Source: Lamellibrachia satsuma (Eukaryota > Annelida > Polychaeta > Sabellida > Siboglinidae). From it: a stretch of DNA of 64,000 bases. Below are positions 10,801 through 23,446 of this stretch, in pieces; the stretch's first letter is position 1, and every line of letters begins with the position of its first letter. The position numbers and the translations under genes are program-made. Location: the NCBI GenBank assembly GCA_033239005.1, contig BSQZ01000109.1, forward strand, positions 972,501 through 1,036,500, read 5' to 3'. The notes under the pieces were generated by a model that did not search any database, was not told the origin of the DNA, and was given only the letters and a program-made list of their open reading frames with translations.

Positions 10801-13078
10801 TATACAACTAGCCCCAGTCTCTCCTACTTCCTCCTCACATCCATATCTGTGTACAACTAGCCCCAGTCTCCCCTACTTCCTCCTCACATCCATATCTGTG
10901 TACAACTAGCCCCAGTCTCTCCTACTTCCTCCTCACATCCATATCTGTGTACAACTAGCCCCAGTCTCCCCTACTTCCTCCTCACATCCATATCTGTGTA
11001 CAACTAGCCCCAGTCTCTCCTACTTCCTCCTCACATCCATATCTGTCTACAACTAGCCCCAGTCTCTCCTACTTCCTCCTCACATCCATATCTGTGTACA
11101 ACAAGCCCCAGTCTCTCCTACTTCCTCCTCACATCCATATCTGTGTACAACTAGCCCCAGTCTCTCCTACTTCCTCCTCACATCCATATCTGTGTACAAC
11201 TAGCCCCAGTCTCTCCTACTTCCTCCTCACATCCATATCTGTGTACAACTAGCCCCAGTCTCCCCTACTTCCTCCTCACATCCATATCTGTGTACAACTA
11301 GCCCCAGTCTCTCCTACTTCCTCCTCACATCCATATCTGTATACAACAAGCCCCAGTCTCTCCTACTTCCTCCTCACATCCATATCTGTGTACAACTAGC
11401 CCCAGTCTCTCCTACTTCCTCCTCACATCCATATCTGTGTACAACTAGCCCCAGTCTCTCCTACTTCCTCCTCACATCCATATCTGTATACAACTAGCCC
11501 CAGTCTCCCCTACTTCTTCCTCACATCCATATCTGTCTACAACTAGCCCCAGTCTCTCTTACTTCCTCCTCACATCCATATCTGTATACAACTAGCCCCA
11601 GTCTCTCCTACTTCCTCCTCACATCCATATCTGTGTACAACTAGCCCCAGTCTCTCCTACTTCCTCCTCACATCCATATCTGTGTACAACTAGCCCCAGT
11701 CTCTCCTACTTCCTCCTCACATCCATATCTGTATACAACTAGCCCCAGTCTCCCCTACTTCTTCCTCACATCCATATCTGTCTACAACTAGCCCCAGTCT
11801 CTCTTACTTCCTCCTCACATCCATATCTGTATACAACTAGCCCCAGTCTCTCCTACTTCCTCCTCACATCCATATCTGTATACAACTAGCCCCAGTCTCT
11901 CCTACTTCCTCCTCACATCCATATCTGTGTACAACTAGCCCCAGTCTCTCCTACTTCCTCCTCACATCCATATCTGTGTACAACTAGCCCCAGTCTCTCC
12001 TACTTCCTCCTCACATCCATATCTGTGTACAACAAGCCCCAGTCTCTCCTACTTCCTCCTCACATCCATATCTGTATACAACTAGCCCCAGTCTCCCCTA
12101 CTTCCTCCTCACATCCATATCTGTATACAACTAGCCCCAGTCTCTCTTACTTCCTCCTCACATCCATATCTGTATACAACTAGCCCCAGTCTCCCCTACT
12201 TCCTCCTCACATCCATATCTGTGTACAACTCGCCCCAGTCTCTCCTACTTCCTCCTCACATCCATATCTGTGTACAACTAGCCCCAGTCTCTCCTACTTC
12301 CTCCTCACATCCATATCTGTGTACAACTAGCCCCAGTCTCCCCTACTTCCTCCTCACATCCATATCTGTGTACAACTCGCCCCAGTCTCTCCTACTTCCT
12401 CCTCACATCCATATCTGTGTACAACTAGCCCCAGTCTCCCCTACTTCCTCCTCACATCCATATCTGTGTACAACTAGCCCCAGTCTCTCCTACTTCCTCC
12501 TCACATCCATATCTGTATACAACTAGCCCCAGTCTCCCCTACTTCCTCCTCACATCCATATCTGTATACAACTAGCCCCAGTCTCCCCTACTTCCTCCTC
12601 ACATCCATATCTGTATACAACAAGCCCCAGTCTCTCCTACTTCCTCCTCACATCCATATCTGTATACAACTAGCCCCAGTCTCCCCTACTTCTTCCTCAC
12701 ATCCATATCTGTCTACAACTAGCCCCAGTCTCTCTTACTTCCTCCTCACATCCATATCTGTATACAACTAGCCCCAGTCTCCCCTACTTCCTCCTCACAT
12801 CCATATCTGTATACAACTAGCCCCAGTCTCCCCTACTTCCTCCTCACATCCATATCTGTGTACAACTCGCCCCAGTCTCTCCTACTTCCTCCTCACATCC
12901 ATATCTGTGTACAACAAGCCCCAGTCTCTCCTACTTCCTCCTCACATCCATATCTGTGTACAACTCGCCCCAGTCTCTCCTACTTCCTCCTCACATCCAT
13001 ATCTGTATACAACTAGCCCCAGTCTCTCCTACTTCCTCCTCACATCCATATCTGTGTACAACTAGCCCCAGTCTCTCT
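7880..13078. repeat. 49-bp minisatellite array, about 105 copies
   Basis: The unit contains CCCCAGTCTCTCCTACTTCC and is 49 bp. The array is 5.2 kb, the longest in the window. Copies vary at a few sites (TGTGTACAAC, TGTATACAAC or TGTCTACAAC; CTAGCC, CTCGCC or CAAGCC; CTCCTAC, CCCCTAC or CTCTTAC). The left end (7,880-9,800) is more diverged than the centre. Variant combinations recur at multiples of 49 bp, so higher-order structure exists. I do not recognise any protein in the unit, unlike the arrays to its left. ORFs across it are by-products of a stop-poor unit. Confidence 0.95.
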
Positions 13079-13194
13079 TAGATGCTAAAATATAGACACT
13101 TAACGATTTTATACCCTAAATGTGTTGCTTGGGGTGACGGGCCTTGGACACAGAAAACACACCATTTGTCTCAAGAACAATAATACAGGCAATG

Positions 13195-13313
13195 AACTCA
13201 GTAGCCCCCTTCCCTGGGAGGTCATGCGAGCTATGAAGTAGCCCCCCCTTCCCTGGGAGGTCATGCGAACTATGAAGTAGCCCCCCCTTCCCTGGGAGGT
13301 CATGAGAACTACC
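13195..13313 (+). repeat. Minisatellite of about 39 bp, left part (split by a LINE)
   Basis: The unit contains CCCTTCCCTGGGAGGTCATG. About three copies precede the LINE insertion at 13,314 and about four follow at 14,691-14,840, so a LINE has landed inside this array. Confidence 0.85.
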
Positions 13314-14690
13314 AAGAAGGGATCGAGGAAGAAGCCAGAAAATTACAGACCAGTGAGTTTAACATCAGTTGTATGTAAATTACTCGAAACATTAATTAGA
13401 GACCACATGGTGGAATTTCTCATAAAACACAAATTAATAAATACATCTCAACATGGATTCCTAAAAGTAAAGTCATGTCTAACCAATCTCTTATGTTTTT
13501 TAGAAGAAATTACAAAGTGGGTAGATTTTCAGAAAGCTTTCGATAAAGTGCCACATCAAAGATTGTTACTTAAACTAAAAGCCCATGGTATACGCAATGA
13601 TGTAATCAACTGGATAGAAAAGTGGCTTACACACAGAAGACGGAGTAATAGTAGATGGTAAGATTTGAAACTGGAAATCTGTTTTGAGTGGGGTACCACA
13701 TGGATCAGTGTTAGGCCCTATACTGTTTTTAATATATATAAATGATTTGGAGGATGACATATCTAGCAAAGTACTCAAATTTGCAGATGATACAAAAGTA
13801 TTCAGAAAGGTTACTAATGATACAGATAAACAAAGTTTACAGGATGATCTAGAAAAATTAGTTAAATGTTCAGAAAAATGGCAAATGTTATTAAATTTTG
13901 GGAAGTGTAAATGTATAAACATAGGACATGGAAATATGGACGACGAATATAAAATGGGGGATGCTGTACTAGGTAGAACCACACAAGAAAAGGATTTAGG
14001 AGTAACATTTAATGCTGACATGAAAGTTTCAGAGCAATGTGGGATTGCTGCTTCGCAAAGGAAATCAAATTCTAGGGCTAATTAGGAGAACTATCACGTA
14101 TAAGAAAAACATCTAATTGTACCCCTGTACAAAGCAATAGTTAGACCACATTTGGAATATTGTATTCAAGCATGGAGGCCATATCGTAAAAAAGACATAG
14201 ATAAGCTAGAAAGAATACAACGAAGAGCAACTAAGATGATTCCAGAATTAAGAGACCTTAGTTACGAAAGTTGCTTATTACAATGTGGTTTGACAACACT
14301 AGAGACCAGGAGACTAAGAGGAGACCAAATAGAAGTGTTTAAAATAGTGAACGGTTATGAGGATGTTGATAGGAATATGTTCTTCAAACTTAAAGAAGAC
14401 AGTAGAACCAGAGGACACAAAGCAGCATTAGTTAAGGAGCAGTGTAGGTTGGACATGAGAAAGTACTCATTCTCACAGAGGGTGATAAATGAATGGAACA
14501 AACTGCCAAACGATTGTGTTAATGCTAGTAGTGTGAATATGTTTAAAAATAGAATTGACAGATATCTGATAAGGGCGGGCTACACATAGATGAGAAAATT
14601 GTTGGACTCTCGATAAGCCAATGGCTTCCTTGTCCACTTGCCATCTGGAACTTGTTGTTTGAGATGGCAATCTTGTTAAATCTTGTTAAA
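13314..14690 (+). mobile_element. CR1-like LINE copy, 5'-truncated, inactive
   Basis: The copy starts at the KKGSRKKPENYRPVSL segment and runs through the RT, the C-terminal domain, the 3' UTR and the tail ending TCTTGTTAAATCTTGTTAAA. It shows LDFQKAFDK-type motif A remnants, GSVLGPILFLIYINDL, and motif C FADDTKVF with the catalytic DD. It is broken by an 11-codon in-frame deletion next to motif A (near 13,525), a 2-bp loss near 13,640, a TCA-to-TGA stop near 13,668, and another frameshift near 14,050. It shares long near-identical stretches with the copy at 28.4-30.5 kb. Reading frames at 13,302-13,661, 13,684-14,085 and 14,152-14,589 are pieces of this one ORF. Confidence 0.9.
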
Positions 14691-14840
14691 AGTAGCCCCC
14701 CTTCCCAAGAGGTCATGAGAACTACCAAGTAGCCCCCCTTCCCCGGGAGGTCATGAGAACTATGAAGTAGCCCTTTCCCCGGGAGGTCATGAGAATTACT
14801 AAATAGCCCCCTTCCTCAGGAGGTCATAAGAACTACCAAG
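14691..14840 (+). repeat. Minisatellite of about 39 bp, right part
   Basis: About four more copies of the array to the left of the LINE, beginning GTAGCCCCCCTTCCC. The sequence of the first copy differs from the left-side copies (CCAAGAGG instead of CTGGGAGG). Confidence 0.82.
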
Positions 14841-15036
14841 AATGCACTGCATAACCTTTTTTTGATGACATTTTGCATAAAAAACTGGATACACATAATC
14901 ACGTAGATAATCTGGAGTCACAGAACCGAAATAGAAATATTGGCGCAACACATATAGACTCACAATTCAACAGTTAAAATTAATAACTATTCCACAACAA
15001 GCCAAAGTTAAGAACAATGGTATATTAGAGGTTCTT

Positions 15037-15207
15037 AGACTAAGACTCTGCCACTTTATTTGCGAACTCTCTGCAAATACGCCACAAGTAGTAATCAGTG
15101 ATGCGAGTCATTGATTTCTGGGTCAGCTCAACAACACCAATTGTTCGGGCACATTTTGAGTGGTGGAAATTATAATTATTAATTACCACAACGGCTAGTA
15201 ACTTGGT
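15037..15207 (-). CDS. Possible terminal coding exon of an unidentified gene
   Basis: The minus strand has an open stretch ending at TAG (about 15,040), reading KCARTIGVVELTQK, then MTRITDYYLWRICREF and ANKVAES. The composition looks protein-like and there is no repeat structure. No convincing splice acceptor is visible; CTGACCCAG before AAATCAATG is one possibility. I do not recognise the family. It could be chance or a degraded element. Confidence 0.22.
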
Positions 15208-15477
15208 GTTCCTTTGTGACAATATATCTGTTCCAGCTAGCGCCGTTCAGAGCAAGTTAAAGACCATGTTTTGCTGTCCAAATGCCCAAAAACAAAACAA
15301 ATATGTAATAAATTGTTCCTTGTGGAGAACTTCTGACAAACTGCACAGTGCACACACCTACAACCTCACTTTTACACGCACTACACAAGTTTGATGAATA
15401 TGTTGTTGATATGCTGCTTCTGAATTCCTCTCACAGTTTGGGTTTATTAAAAAAAATTAGTTCACAACAACCTCAGC

Positions 15478-15560
15478 TACAGTCAAACCTATATATATAA
15501 GGACTACCGCCATTTCAACCTAAAAAGTGGCAGGTCTGCATTTCATGCTATATATTACCT
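15478..15560 (+). mobile_element. Possible DNA-transposon terminus
   Basis: The sequence TACAGTCAAACCTATATATA followed by AAGGACTACCGCC looks like one terminal inverted repeat of a TA-inserting DNA transposon (many pogo/Tc1-like ends start CAGTCAAACCT). I find no convincing partner terminus, although 26,079 carries a related inverted end. Confidence 0.35.
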
Positions 15561-15585
15561 ACAGAAAGCAATATATCGGTGATAG

Positions 15586-15650
15586 CTTGGATGTTTGCTA
15601 GGTGCAAACATCCAAGTTTATCTGCACAGTTGTCACTGTGCAGATAAACT
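15586..15650. other. Two abutting perfect hairpins
   Basis: The first hairpin has 13-bp arms (15,586-15,598 with 15,604-15,616) and a 5-nt loop. The second has 15-bp arms (15,615-15,629 with 15,636-15,650) and a 6-nt loop. They overlap by 2 nt. They may be the core of a small mobile element; no function is evident. Confidence 0.75.
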
Positions 15651-15892
15651 AGACTAGGCCTCTCGTGCCTAGTGTTCTATACTTAGGATGGCACAACACC
15701 ACATAGTTTCCATACTCATATTTTATACTTGTCTTTTCATAATCTACACTTCAATTCAGGGATATTTGGCATTTATTTACCGATAAAAATGCCAAGGTTT
15801 ATTTTATGTGAGATCCAGAACTCACCTTTTGAGAGATATCTGAGGTAAGAGAAAAATGCAGCAAAACCCGTATTCTGAACGTGGCTTTCCTC

Positions 15893-16310
15893 ACGTCCAT
15901 GTAACATTAACACCACATGCTCATGACATGTAACATTAACACCACATGCTCACGACTTGTAACATTATCACCACATGCCCACGACATGTAACATTAACAC
16001 CACATGCTGACGACATGTAACATTAACACCACATGCTCACGACATGTAACATTAACACCATATGCTCACGACATGTAACATTAACACCATATGCTCACGA
16101 CATGTAACATTAACACCATAATGCTCACATCCATGTAACATTAACACCATATGCTCACGACATGTAACATTAACACCATAATGCTCACGTCCATGTAACA
16201 TTAACACCATATGCTCACGACATGTAACATTAACACCACATGCTCACGACATGTAACATTAACACCATATGCTCACGACATGTAACATTAACACAATATG
16301 TTCATGACAT
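15893..16310 (+). repeat. 29-bp minisatellite, about 14 copies
   Basis: The unit is close to GACATGTAACATTAACACCA plus about 9 more bases (TATGCTCAC or CATGCTCAC). Copies lose or gain single bases and vary (CACGTCCATG). It abuts the inverted-repeat element at 16,321. Confidence 0.9.
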
Positions 16311-16320
16311 GTGGTCCAGA

Positions 16321-16677
<357 letters not shown>

Positions 16678-16689
16678 ATAACTAAATCA

Positions 16690-17090
16690 GCTGTCTATAA
16701 AATAAACATCGGCATTTCTGTTTATCGGTAAATGTATATATAAAGGGGCCAGGGCACAATGAGCCCCTGGGCATCATGGTCCCCGGGCACCATGGGGCCA
16801 GGATGGGCTACTGGGCACACCTACAGAATGTCAGCCCCATACACCCAAAACTGATGGAGATACGAGGGAACAGATTGACCGACCCACTGACCGACCGACC
16901 GACTGGCCGACAGTCACAACTATACAGAATAGACATATGTCAACCATCTGTCATGTCCTGCTAAACCACAATAACCCTGATGAAGGCTAGAGTATTTTTA
17001 TTTACCTATTTTATTATCATTGGCCCAAAACATTCACTGACATCACATTATTTGCATGTCTAATACCGGTCGGACGTCTGCACTTCTTAA
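16690..17090. other. Unassigned DNA
   Basis: Includes a small run of GGGCACCATGGGGCC-type imperfect repeats (16,745-16,820) and a GACC-rich stretch (16,880-16,910). I see no gene. Confidence 0.5.
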
Positions 17091-17094
17091 CTGC

Positions 17095-17665
17095 AACTTT
17101 CCATGAACACAGGAACAGTCTAGGACACAAGCCCTGTTCTTTCTTGTGTCTACAGGAACAGCCTAGGACACAAGCCCTGTTCCATTGTTTGTGTCTGCAG
17201 GAACAGCCTCGGACACAAGCCTTGTTCATCTGTGTGTCTACAGGAACAGTCTAGGTCACAAGCCCTGTTCATCTGTCTGTCTGCAAGAACAGCCTCGGAC
17301 ACAAGCCTTGTTCATCCGTGTGTCTACAGGAACAGCCTAGGACACCAGCCCTGTTTATCCATTTGTGTCTGCAGGAACAGCCTTGGACACAAGCCTTGTT
17401 CATCCGTTTGTGCCTGCTGGAACAGCCTACGACACAAGCCCTGTTCATCCGTGTGTCTGCAGAAACAGCCTAGGGCCCACACCCTGTTCAACCGTGTGTC
17501 TGCAGAAACAGCCTAGGGCCCACACCCTGTTCAACCGTGTGTCTGCAGAAACAGCCTAGGGCCCACACCCTGTTCAACCGTGTGTCTGCAGGAACAGCCT
17601 AGGGTCCATGCCCTGTTCATCCGTGTGTCTGCAGGAACAGCCTAGGACCCACGCCTTGTTCATCC
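17095..17665. repeat. Minisatellite of about 43 bp, about 12-13 copies
   Basis: The unit contains GGAACAGCCTAGGACACAAG and varies from about 43 to 49 bp. The right part (17,460-17,600) holds three nearly identical copies with GGGCCCACACC instead of GGACACAAGCC. Short frames across it on both strands are by-products of the repeat. Confidence 0.9.
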
Positions 17666-17669
17666 GTGT

Positions 17670-18200
17670 GTCTGTACCGACAGGTATGGCAGAGTTACGT
17701 TTCCCACAACAGTTGGATGTACATGTTTTAACATCATTACTTGTAGTTTGTTGACACACTGTATTAAGGGAATAGTTAATAATTCTAAAACGTTAACCTC
17801 CCTATACAAGATATCAAAGCACCATAACAAACAGATACAGGAGAACATGTAATGAATAAATATCAGTTTAGTAATGGCCTAAACATTGGCAGTTCTCCTG
17901 CAGCAGAAAGAATAATATCAGTGAAGGCGAGCATCTGTGCTGATGAACGAGCATCTGTGCTGATGAATGAGCATTCTCCTAAGTTCAGCTGTTTATTCAT
18001 GCATGATTTTTCCTCCTCCTTTGTCTTCTGTCTGGAACAATGTGATACCAGTGCGTCTAGGGTGCATCACAAGGATGATTAGATCAGCAGTAACTTCTCC
18101 ATGGATCATCTGTCCGGAAAAGCGTGATGCCAATTGACATGGGCGGATCATAGCTGGCATGAGTGGAACCAATCAAGTACAGACCATGCATATGTGGAAC
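17670..18200. other. Unassigned DNA with a small duplication
   Basis: A 20-bp unit GAGCATCTGTGCTGATGAAC is present twice near 17,930-17,968. Nothing else is recognised. Confidence 0.5.
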
Positions 18201-18204
18201 CAAT

Positions 18205-18895
18205 CAAGACAGACCTGGCATTAGCAGTGCCTGTCTAGGCTTTCAGAACCCATTACTGTCCAATGATGGCCATTAGAAGTGCCTGTCTAGGCTTTCAGCA
18301 CCCACCACTGTCCAATGATGTCCATTAGCAGTGCCTGTCTAGGCTCTCAGAACCCACCACTGTCCAATGATGTCGATTAGCAGTGCCTGTCTAGGCTCTC
18401 AGAACCCACCACTGTCCAATGATGTCCATTAGCAGTGCCTGTCTAGGCTCTCTGAACCCACCACTGTCCAATGATGTCCATTAGCAGTGCCTGTCTAGGC
18501 TTTCAGAACCCATCACTGTCCAATGATGTCCATTAGCAGTGCCTGTCTAGGCTCTCAGAACCCATCACTGTCCAATGATGTCCATTAGCAGTGCCTGTCT
18601 AGGCTCTCAGAACCCATCACTGTCCAATGATGTCCATTAGCAGTGCCTGTCTAGGCTCTCAGAACCCATCACTGTCCAATGATGTCCATTAGCAGTGCCT
18701 GTCTAGGCTCTCAGAACCCATCACTGTCAAATGATGTCCATTAGCAGTGCCTGTCTAGGCTCTCAGAACCCATCACTGTCCAATGATGTCCATTAGCAGT
18801 GCCTGTCTAGGCTCTCAGAACCCATCACTGTCCAATGATGTCCATTAGCAGTGCCTGTCTAGGCTCTCAGAACCCATCACTGTCCAGTGATGTCC
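18205..18895. repeat. 52-bp minisatellite, about 13 copies
   Basis: The unit contains ATTAGCAGTGCCTGTCTAGG and is 52 bp. Copies in the right half are almost identical; the left three are more diverged. It lies about 110 bp beyond the stop codon of the candidate exon at 19,008-19,167, in what would be its 3' UTR or downstream flank. Confidence 0.93.
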
Positions 18896-19007
18896 ATTAC
18901 ATGACAGCACTGTTTTATCACATTTACACTTGAGAGACACAACATGGATTAATAAGTTAATCATTCAAAATATTCAACAACATCTGTGATACAGAAACAC
19001 ACGCATG

Positions 19008-19167
19008 TTATTCCTCTTCCCTGCAGAGTTCTATGTACAAAACAATTTCAGATGGAAACATCTCTAGTTGAGCAAAATTATTAATAGTCTCTGTGGGTGC
19101 AATCCCACGATGCACTTCAGTCATGGACTTCATCAGCAGTGAGACGGCAGCAGATGCCTTCGTGGAT
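19008..19167 (-). CDS. Candidate 3'-terminal coding exon of an unidentified gene
   Basis: On the minus strand a strong splice acceptor (TTCCTCTTCTTGCAG, rich in pyrimidines) precedes an open stretch that ends at TAA (19,008-19,010). The 160-nt exon reads roughly STKASAAVSLLMKSM, then TEVHRGIAPTETINNFAQ and LEMFPSEIVLYIELCREEE. The sequence is non-repetitive and codon-like, with no similarity to the transposons here. If real, upstream exons must lie at higher coordinates, and the 43-bp and 31-bp arrays and the hAT element would sit in its intron or intergenic space. I do not recognise the protein family. The open frame continues about 30 codons upstream of the acceptor, which weakens the case a little. 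Confidence 0.42.
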
Positions 19168-19317
19168 CTGCAAGAAGAGGAACACAAGTAATGAACCACA
19201 AATAGAAACCATGAATCCTTCTTGTGGACACAATCATTGTGGGGTCTACGAGTCATACAGTTGGAGCTTCTGCCAGCATCTCTGGCAGTGAAACACTCAA
19301 CAAGTGCACCTGAATGT

Positions 19318-19840
19318 GTGTGATCAATACAAGTACAAGAAGACAGGGAGAGATCAATACAACAAATACAGGGAGATGGGGGAGATCAATACAACAAGTA
19401 GAGGGAGACAGGGAGAGATCAATACAACAAATACAGGGAGATGGGGAGATCAATACAACAAGTAGAGGGAGACGGTGGAAGATTAATACAACAAATACAG
19501 GGAGACGGGGGAGATCAATACAACAAGTAGAGGGAGACAGGGTGAGACCAATACAACAAACACAGGGAGATGGGGAGATCAATACAACAAGTAGAGGGAG
19601 ACGGGGGAGATTAATACAACAAATACAGGGAGATGGGGGAGATCAATACAACAAGTAGAGGGAGAGGGGGGAGATCAATACAGGGAGACAGGAAAGATCA
19701 ATACAAATACAGGAGACTAGGCGAGATCAATACAATAAGGATATGGAGACAGGGGAGGGGACAGTGAGAGAACAATACAAGTATATGGAGACAGGGGAGG
19801 GAAACAGTGAGAGGGAGGGAGGGTGACAGTGAGAGATCAA
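19318..19840 (+). repeat. Degenerate GA-rich minisatellite (edge of the 43-bp array)
   Basis: Alternating units of about 31 bp contain GAGATCAATACAACAA followed by TACAGGGAGA or GTAGAGGGAGA. They share GATCAATACAA with the main array to the right and are probably its diverged edge. Open frames on both strands here are by-products. Confidence 0.85.
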
Positions 19841-22632
19841 TACACGTACATGGTGACAGGGGAGGGAAACAGTGAGAGATCAATACAAGTACATGGTGAC
19901 AGGGGAGGGAAACAGTGAGAGATCAATACAAGTACATGGTGACAGGGGAGGGAAACAGTGAGAGATCAATACAAGTACATGGTGACAGGGGAGGGAAACA
20001 GTGAGAGATCAATACAAGTACATGGTGACAGGGGAGGGAAACAGTGAGAGATCAATACAAGTACATGGTGACAGGGGAGGGAAACAGTGAGAGATCAATA
20101 CAAGTACATGGTGACAGGGGAGGGAAACAGTGAGAGATCAATACAAGTACATGGTGACAGGGGAGGGAAACAGTGAGACATCAATACAAGTACATGGTGA
20201 CAGGGGAGGGAAACAGTGAGAGATCAATACAAGTACATGGTGACAGGGGAGGGAAACAGTGAGAGATCAATACACGTACATGGTGACAGGGGGAGGGAAA
20301 CAGTGAGAGATCAATACAAGTGCATGGTGACAGGGGAGGGAAACAGTGAGAGATCAATACAAGTGCATGGTGACAGGGGAGGGAAACAGTGAGAGATCAA
20401 TACACGTGCATGGTGACAGGGAGGGAAACAGTGAGAGATCAATACAAGTGCATGGTGACAGGGGAGGGAAACAGTGAGAGATCAATACAAGTACATGGTG
20501 ACAGGGGAGGGAAACAGTGAGAGATCAATACAAGTACATGGTGACAGGGAGGGAAACAGTGAGAGATCAATACAAGTACAGGGTGACAGGGGAGGGAAAC
20601 AGTGAGAGATCAATACAAGTCCATGGTGACAGGGGAGGGAAACAGTGAGAGATCAATACAAGTACATGGTGACAGGGAGGGAAACAGTGAGAGATCAATA
20701 CAAGTACATGGTGACAGGGGAGGGAAACAGTGAGAGATCAATACAAGTACATGGTGACAGGGGAGGGAAACAGTGAGAGATCAATACAAGTACATGGTGA
20801 CAGGGGAGGGAAACAGTGAGAGATCAATACAAGTACATGGTGACAGGGGAGGGAAACAGTGAGAGATCAATACAAGTACATGGTGACAGGGGAGGGAAAC
20901 AGTGAGAGATCAATACACGTACATGGTGACAGGGGAGGGAAACAGTGAGAGATCAATACACGTACATGGTGACAGGGAGGGAAACAGTGAGAGATCAATA
21001 CAAGTACATGGTGACAGGGGAGGGAAACAGTGAGAGATCAATACAAGTACATGGTGACAGGGGAGGGAAACAGTGAGAGATCAATACACGTACATGGTGA
21101 CAGGGGAGGGAAACAGTGAGAGATCAATACAAGTACATGGTGACAGGGGAGGGAAACAGTGAGAGATCAATACACGTGCATGGTGACAGGGGAGGGAAAC
21201 AGTGAGAGATCAATACACGTACATGGTGACAGGGGAGGGAAACAGTGAGAGATCAATACAAGTACATGGTGACAGGGGAGGGAAACAGTGATAGATCAAT
21301 ACAAGTACATGGTGACAGGGGAGGGAAACAGTGATAGATCAATACAAGTACATGGTGACAGGGGAGGGATACAGTGATAGATCAATACAAGTACATGGTG
21401 ACAGGGGAGGGATACAGTGATAGATCAATACAAGTACATGGTGACAGGGGAGGGATACAGTGATAGATCAATACAAGTACATGGTGACAGGGGAGGGAAA
21501 CAGTGATAGATCAATACAAGTACATGGTGACAGGGGAGGGATACAGTGATAGATCAATACAAGTACATGGTGACAGGGGAGGGAAACAGTGATAGATCAA
21601 TACAAGTACATGGTGACAGGGGAGGGAAACAGTGATAGATCAATACAAGTACATGGTGACAGGGGAGGGATACAGTGATAGATCAATACAAGTACATGGT
21701 GACAGGGGAGGGATACAGTGATAGATCAATACAAGTACATGGTGACAGGGGAGGGATACAGTGATAGATCAATACAAGTACATGGTGACAGGGGAGGGAA
21801 ACAGTGAGAGATCAATACAAGTACATGGTGACAGGGGAGGGAAACAGTGAGAGATCAATACACGTACATGGTGACAGTGAGAGATCAATACAAGTACATG
21901 GTGACAGGGGAGGGAAACAGTGAGAGATCAATACACGTACATGGTGACAGGGGAGGGAAACAGTGAGAGATCAATACAAGTACATGGTGACAGGGGAGGG
22001 AAACAGTGAGAGATCAATACAAGTACATGGTGACAGGGGAGGGAAACAGTGAGAGATCAATACAAGTACATGGTGACAGGGGAGGGAAACAGTGAGAGAT
22101 CAATACAAGTACATGGTGACAGGGGAGGGAAACAGTGAGAGATCAATACAAGTACATGGTGACAGGGGAGGGAAACAGTGAGAGATCAATACAAGTACAT
22201 GGTGACAGGGGAGGGAAACAGTGAGAGATCAATACACGTACATGGTGACAGGGGAGGGAAACAGTGAGAGATCAATACAAGTACATGGTGACAGGGGAGG
22301 GAAACAGTGAGAGATCAATACACGTACATGGTGACAGGGGAGGGAAACAGTGAGAGATCAATACAAGTACATGGTGACAGGGGAGGGAAACAGTGAGAGA
22401 TCAATACACGTACATGGTGACAGGGGAGGGAAACAGTGAGAGATCAATACACGTACATGGTGACAGGGGAGGGAAACAGTGAGAGATCAATACACGTACA
22501 TGGTGACAGGGGAGGGAAACAGTGAGAGATCAATACAAGTACATGGTGACAGGGGAGGGAAACAGTGAGGGATCAATACAAGTACATGGTGACAGGGGAG
22601 GGAAACAGTGAGAGATCAATACAAGTACATGG
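19840..22632 (+). repeat. 43-bp minisatellite array, about 65 copies
   Basis: The unit contains GATCAATACAAGTACATGGT and is 43 bp, with occasional 42-bp copies lacking one G. It is highly homogeneous. Variants cluster: GATAGATC with ATACAG occurs in a block at about 21,285-21,780, AAGTGCATGG at about 20,315-20,460, and CACGTACATG is scattered. Such clustering indicates local duplication of multi-unit blocks. Confidence 0.96.
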
Positions 22633-22734
22633 AAAGCTTCGTTGAGTGAATACTCGTAACTCAGAAGTACTTCCTTCAGCACAAAACGTATTTATCCAGT
22701 ACAACTTGACGATGTAAACACCCCATGAACATAT

Positions 22735-23308
22735 GCCAGCCAACATATAGGGTGTACCAACATATGCCAGCCAACACATAGGGTGTACCAATATATGCCA
22801 GCCAACATATAGGGTGTACCAACATATGCCAGCCAACATATAGGGTGTACCAACATATGCTAGCCAACATATAGAGTGTACCAACATATGCCAGCCAACA
22901 TATAGGGTGTACCAACATATGCCAGCCAACATATTGGGTGTACCAACATATGCCAGCCAACATATTGGGTGTACCAACATATGCCAGCCAACATATAGGG
23001 TGTACCAACATATGCCAGCCAACATATTGGGTGTACCAACATATGCCAGCCAACATATAGGGTGTATCAACATATGCCAGCCAACATATAGGGTGTACCA
23101 ACATATGCCAACCAACATATATGTGTACCAACATATGCCAGCCAACATATTGGGTGTACCAACATATGCCAGCCAACATATAGGGTGTATCAACATATGC
23201 CAGCCAACATATAGGGTGTACCAACATATGCCAACCAACATATAGGTGTACCAACATATGCCAGCCAACATATTGGGTGTACCAACATATGCCAGCCAAC
23301 ATATAGGG
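22735..23308 (-). repeat. 31-bp minisatellite, about 18 copies (left part)
   Basis: The unit contains CCAACATATGCCAGCCAACA and is 31 bp; two copies have lost one or two bases. Stop-free frames arise on both strands because of unit composition and are not genes. The array is cut at 23,308 by a hAT insertion and the last half-unit reappears at 25,620. Confidence 0.95.
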
Positions 23309-23414
23309 CAGGGGTGGCCAACCAGTCAGAGACTAAGAGCCACATTTTTTACTGTGTTACCGCAAAGAGCCACATCATACATATGGGCACACATGAACAT
23401 CACCCCATCCCTTC

Positions 23415-23446
<32 letters not shown>

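Noticed and set aside
22573..23302. Long minus-strand frames (up to 232 codons) with a repeating WLAYVGTP-like peptide
   Set aside because: They follow a 31-bp non-coding unit that is stop-free in several frames on both strands. There is no conserved start, and the frames run into other arrays.
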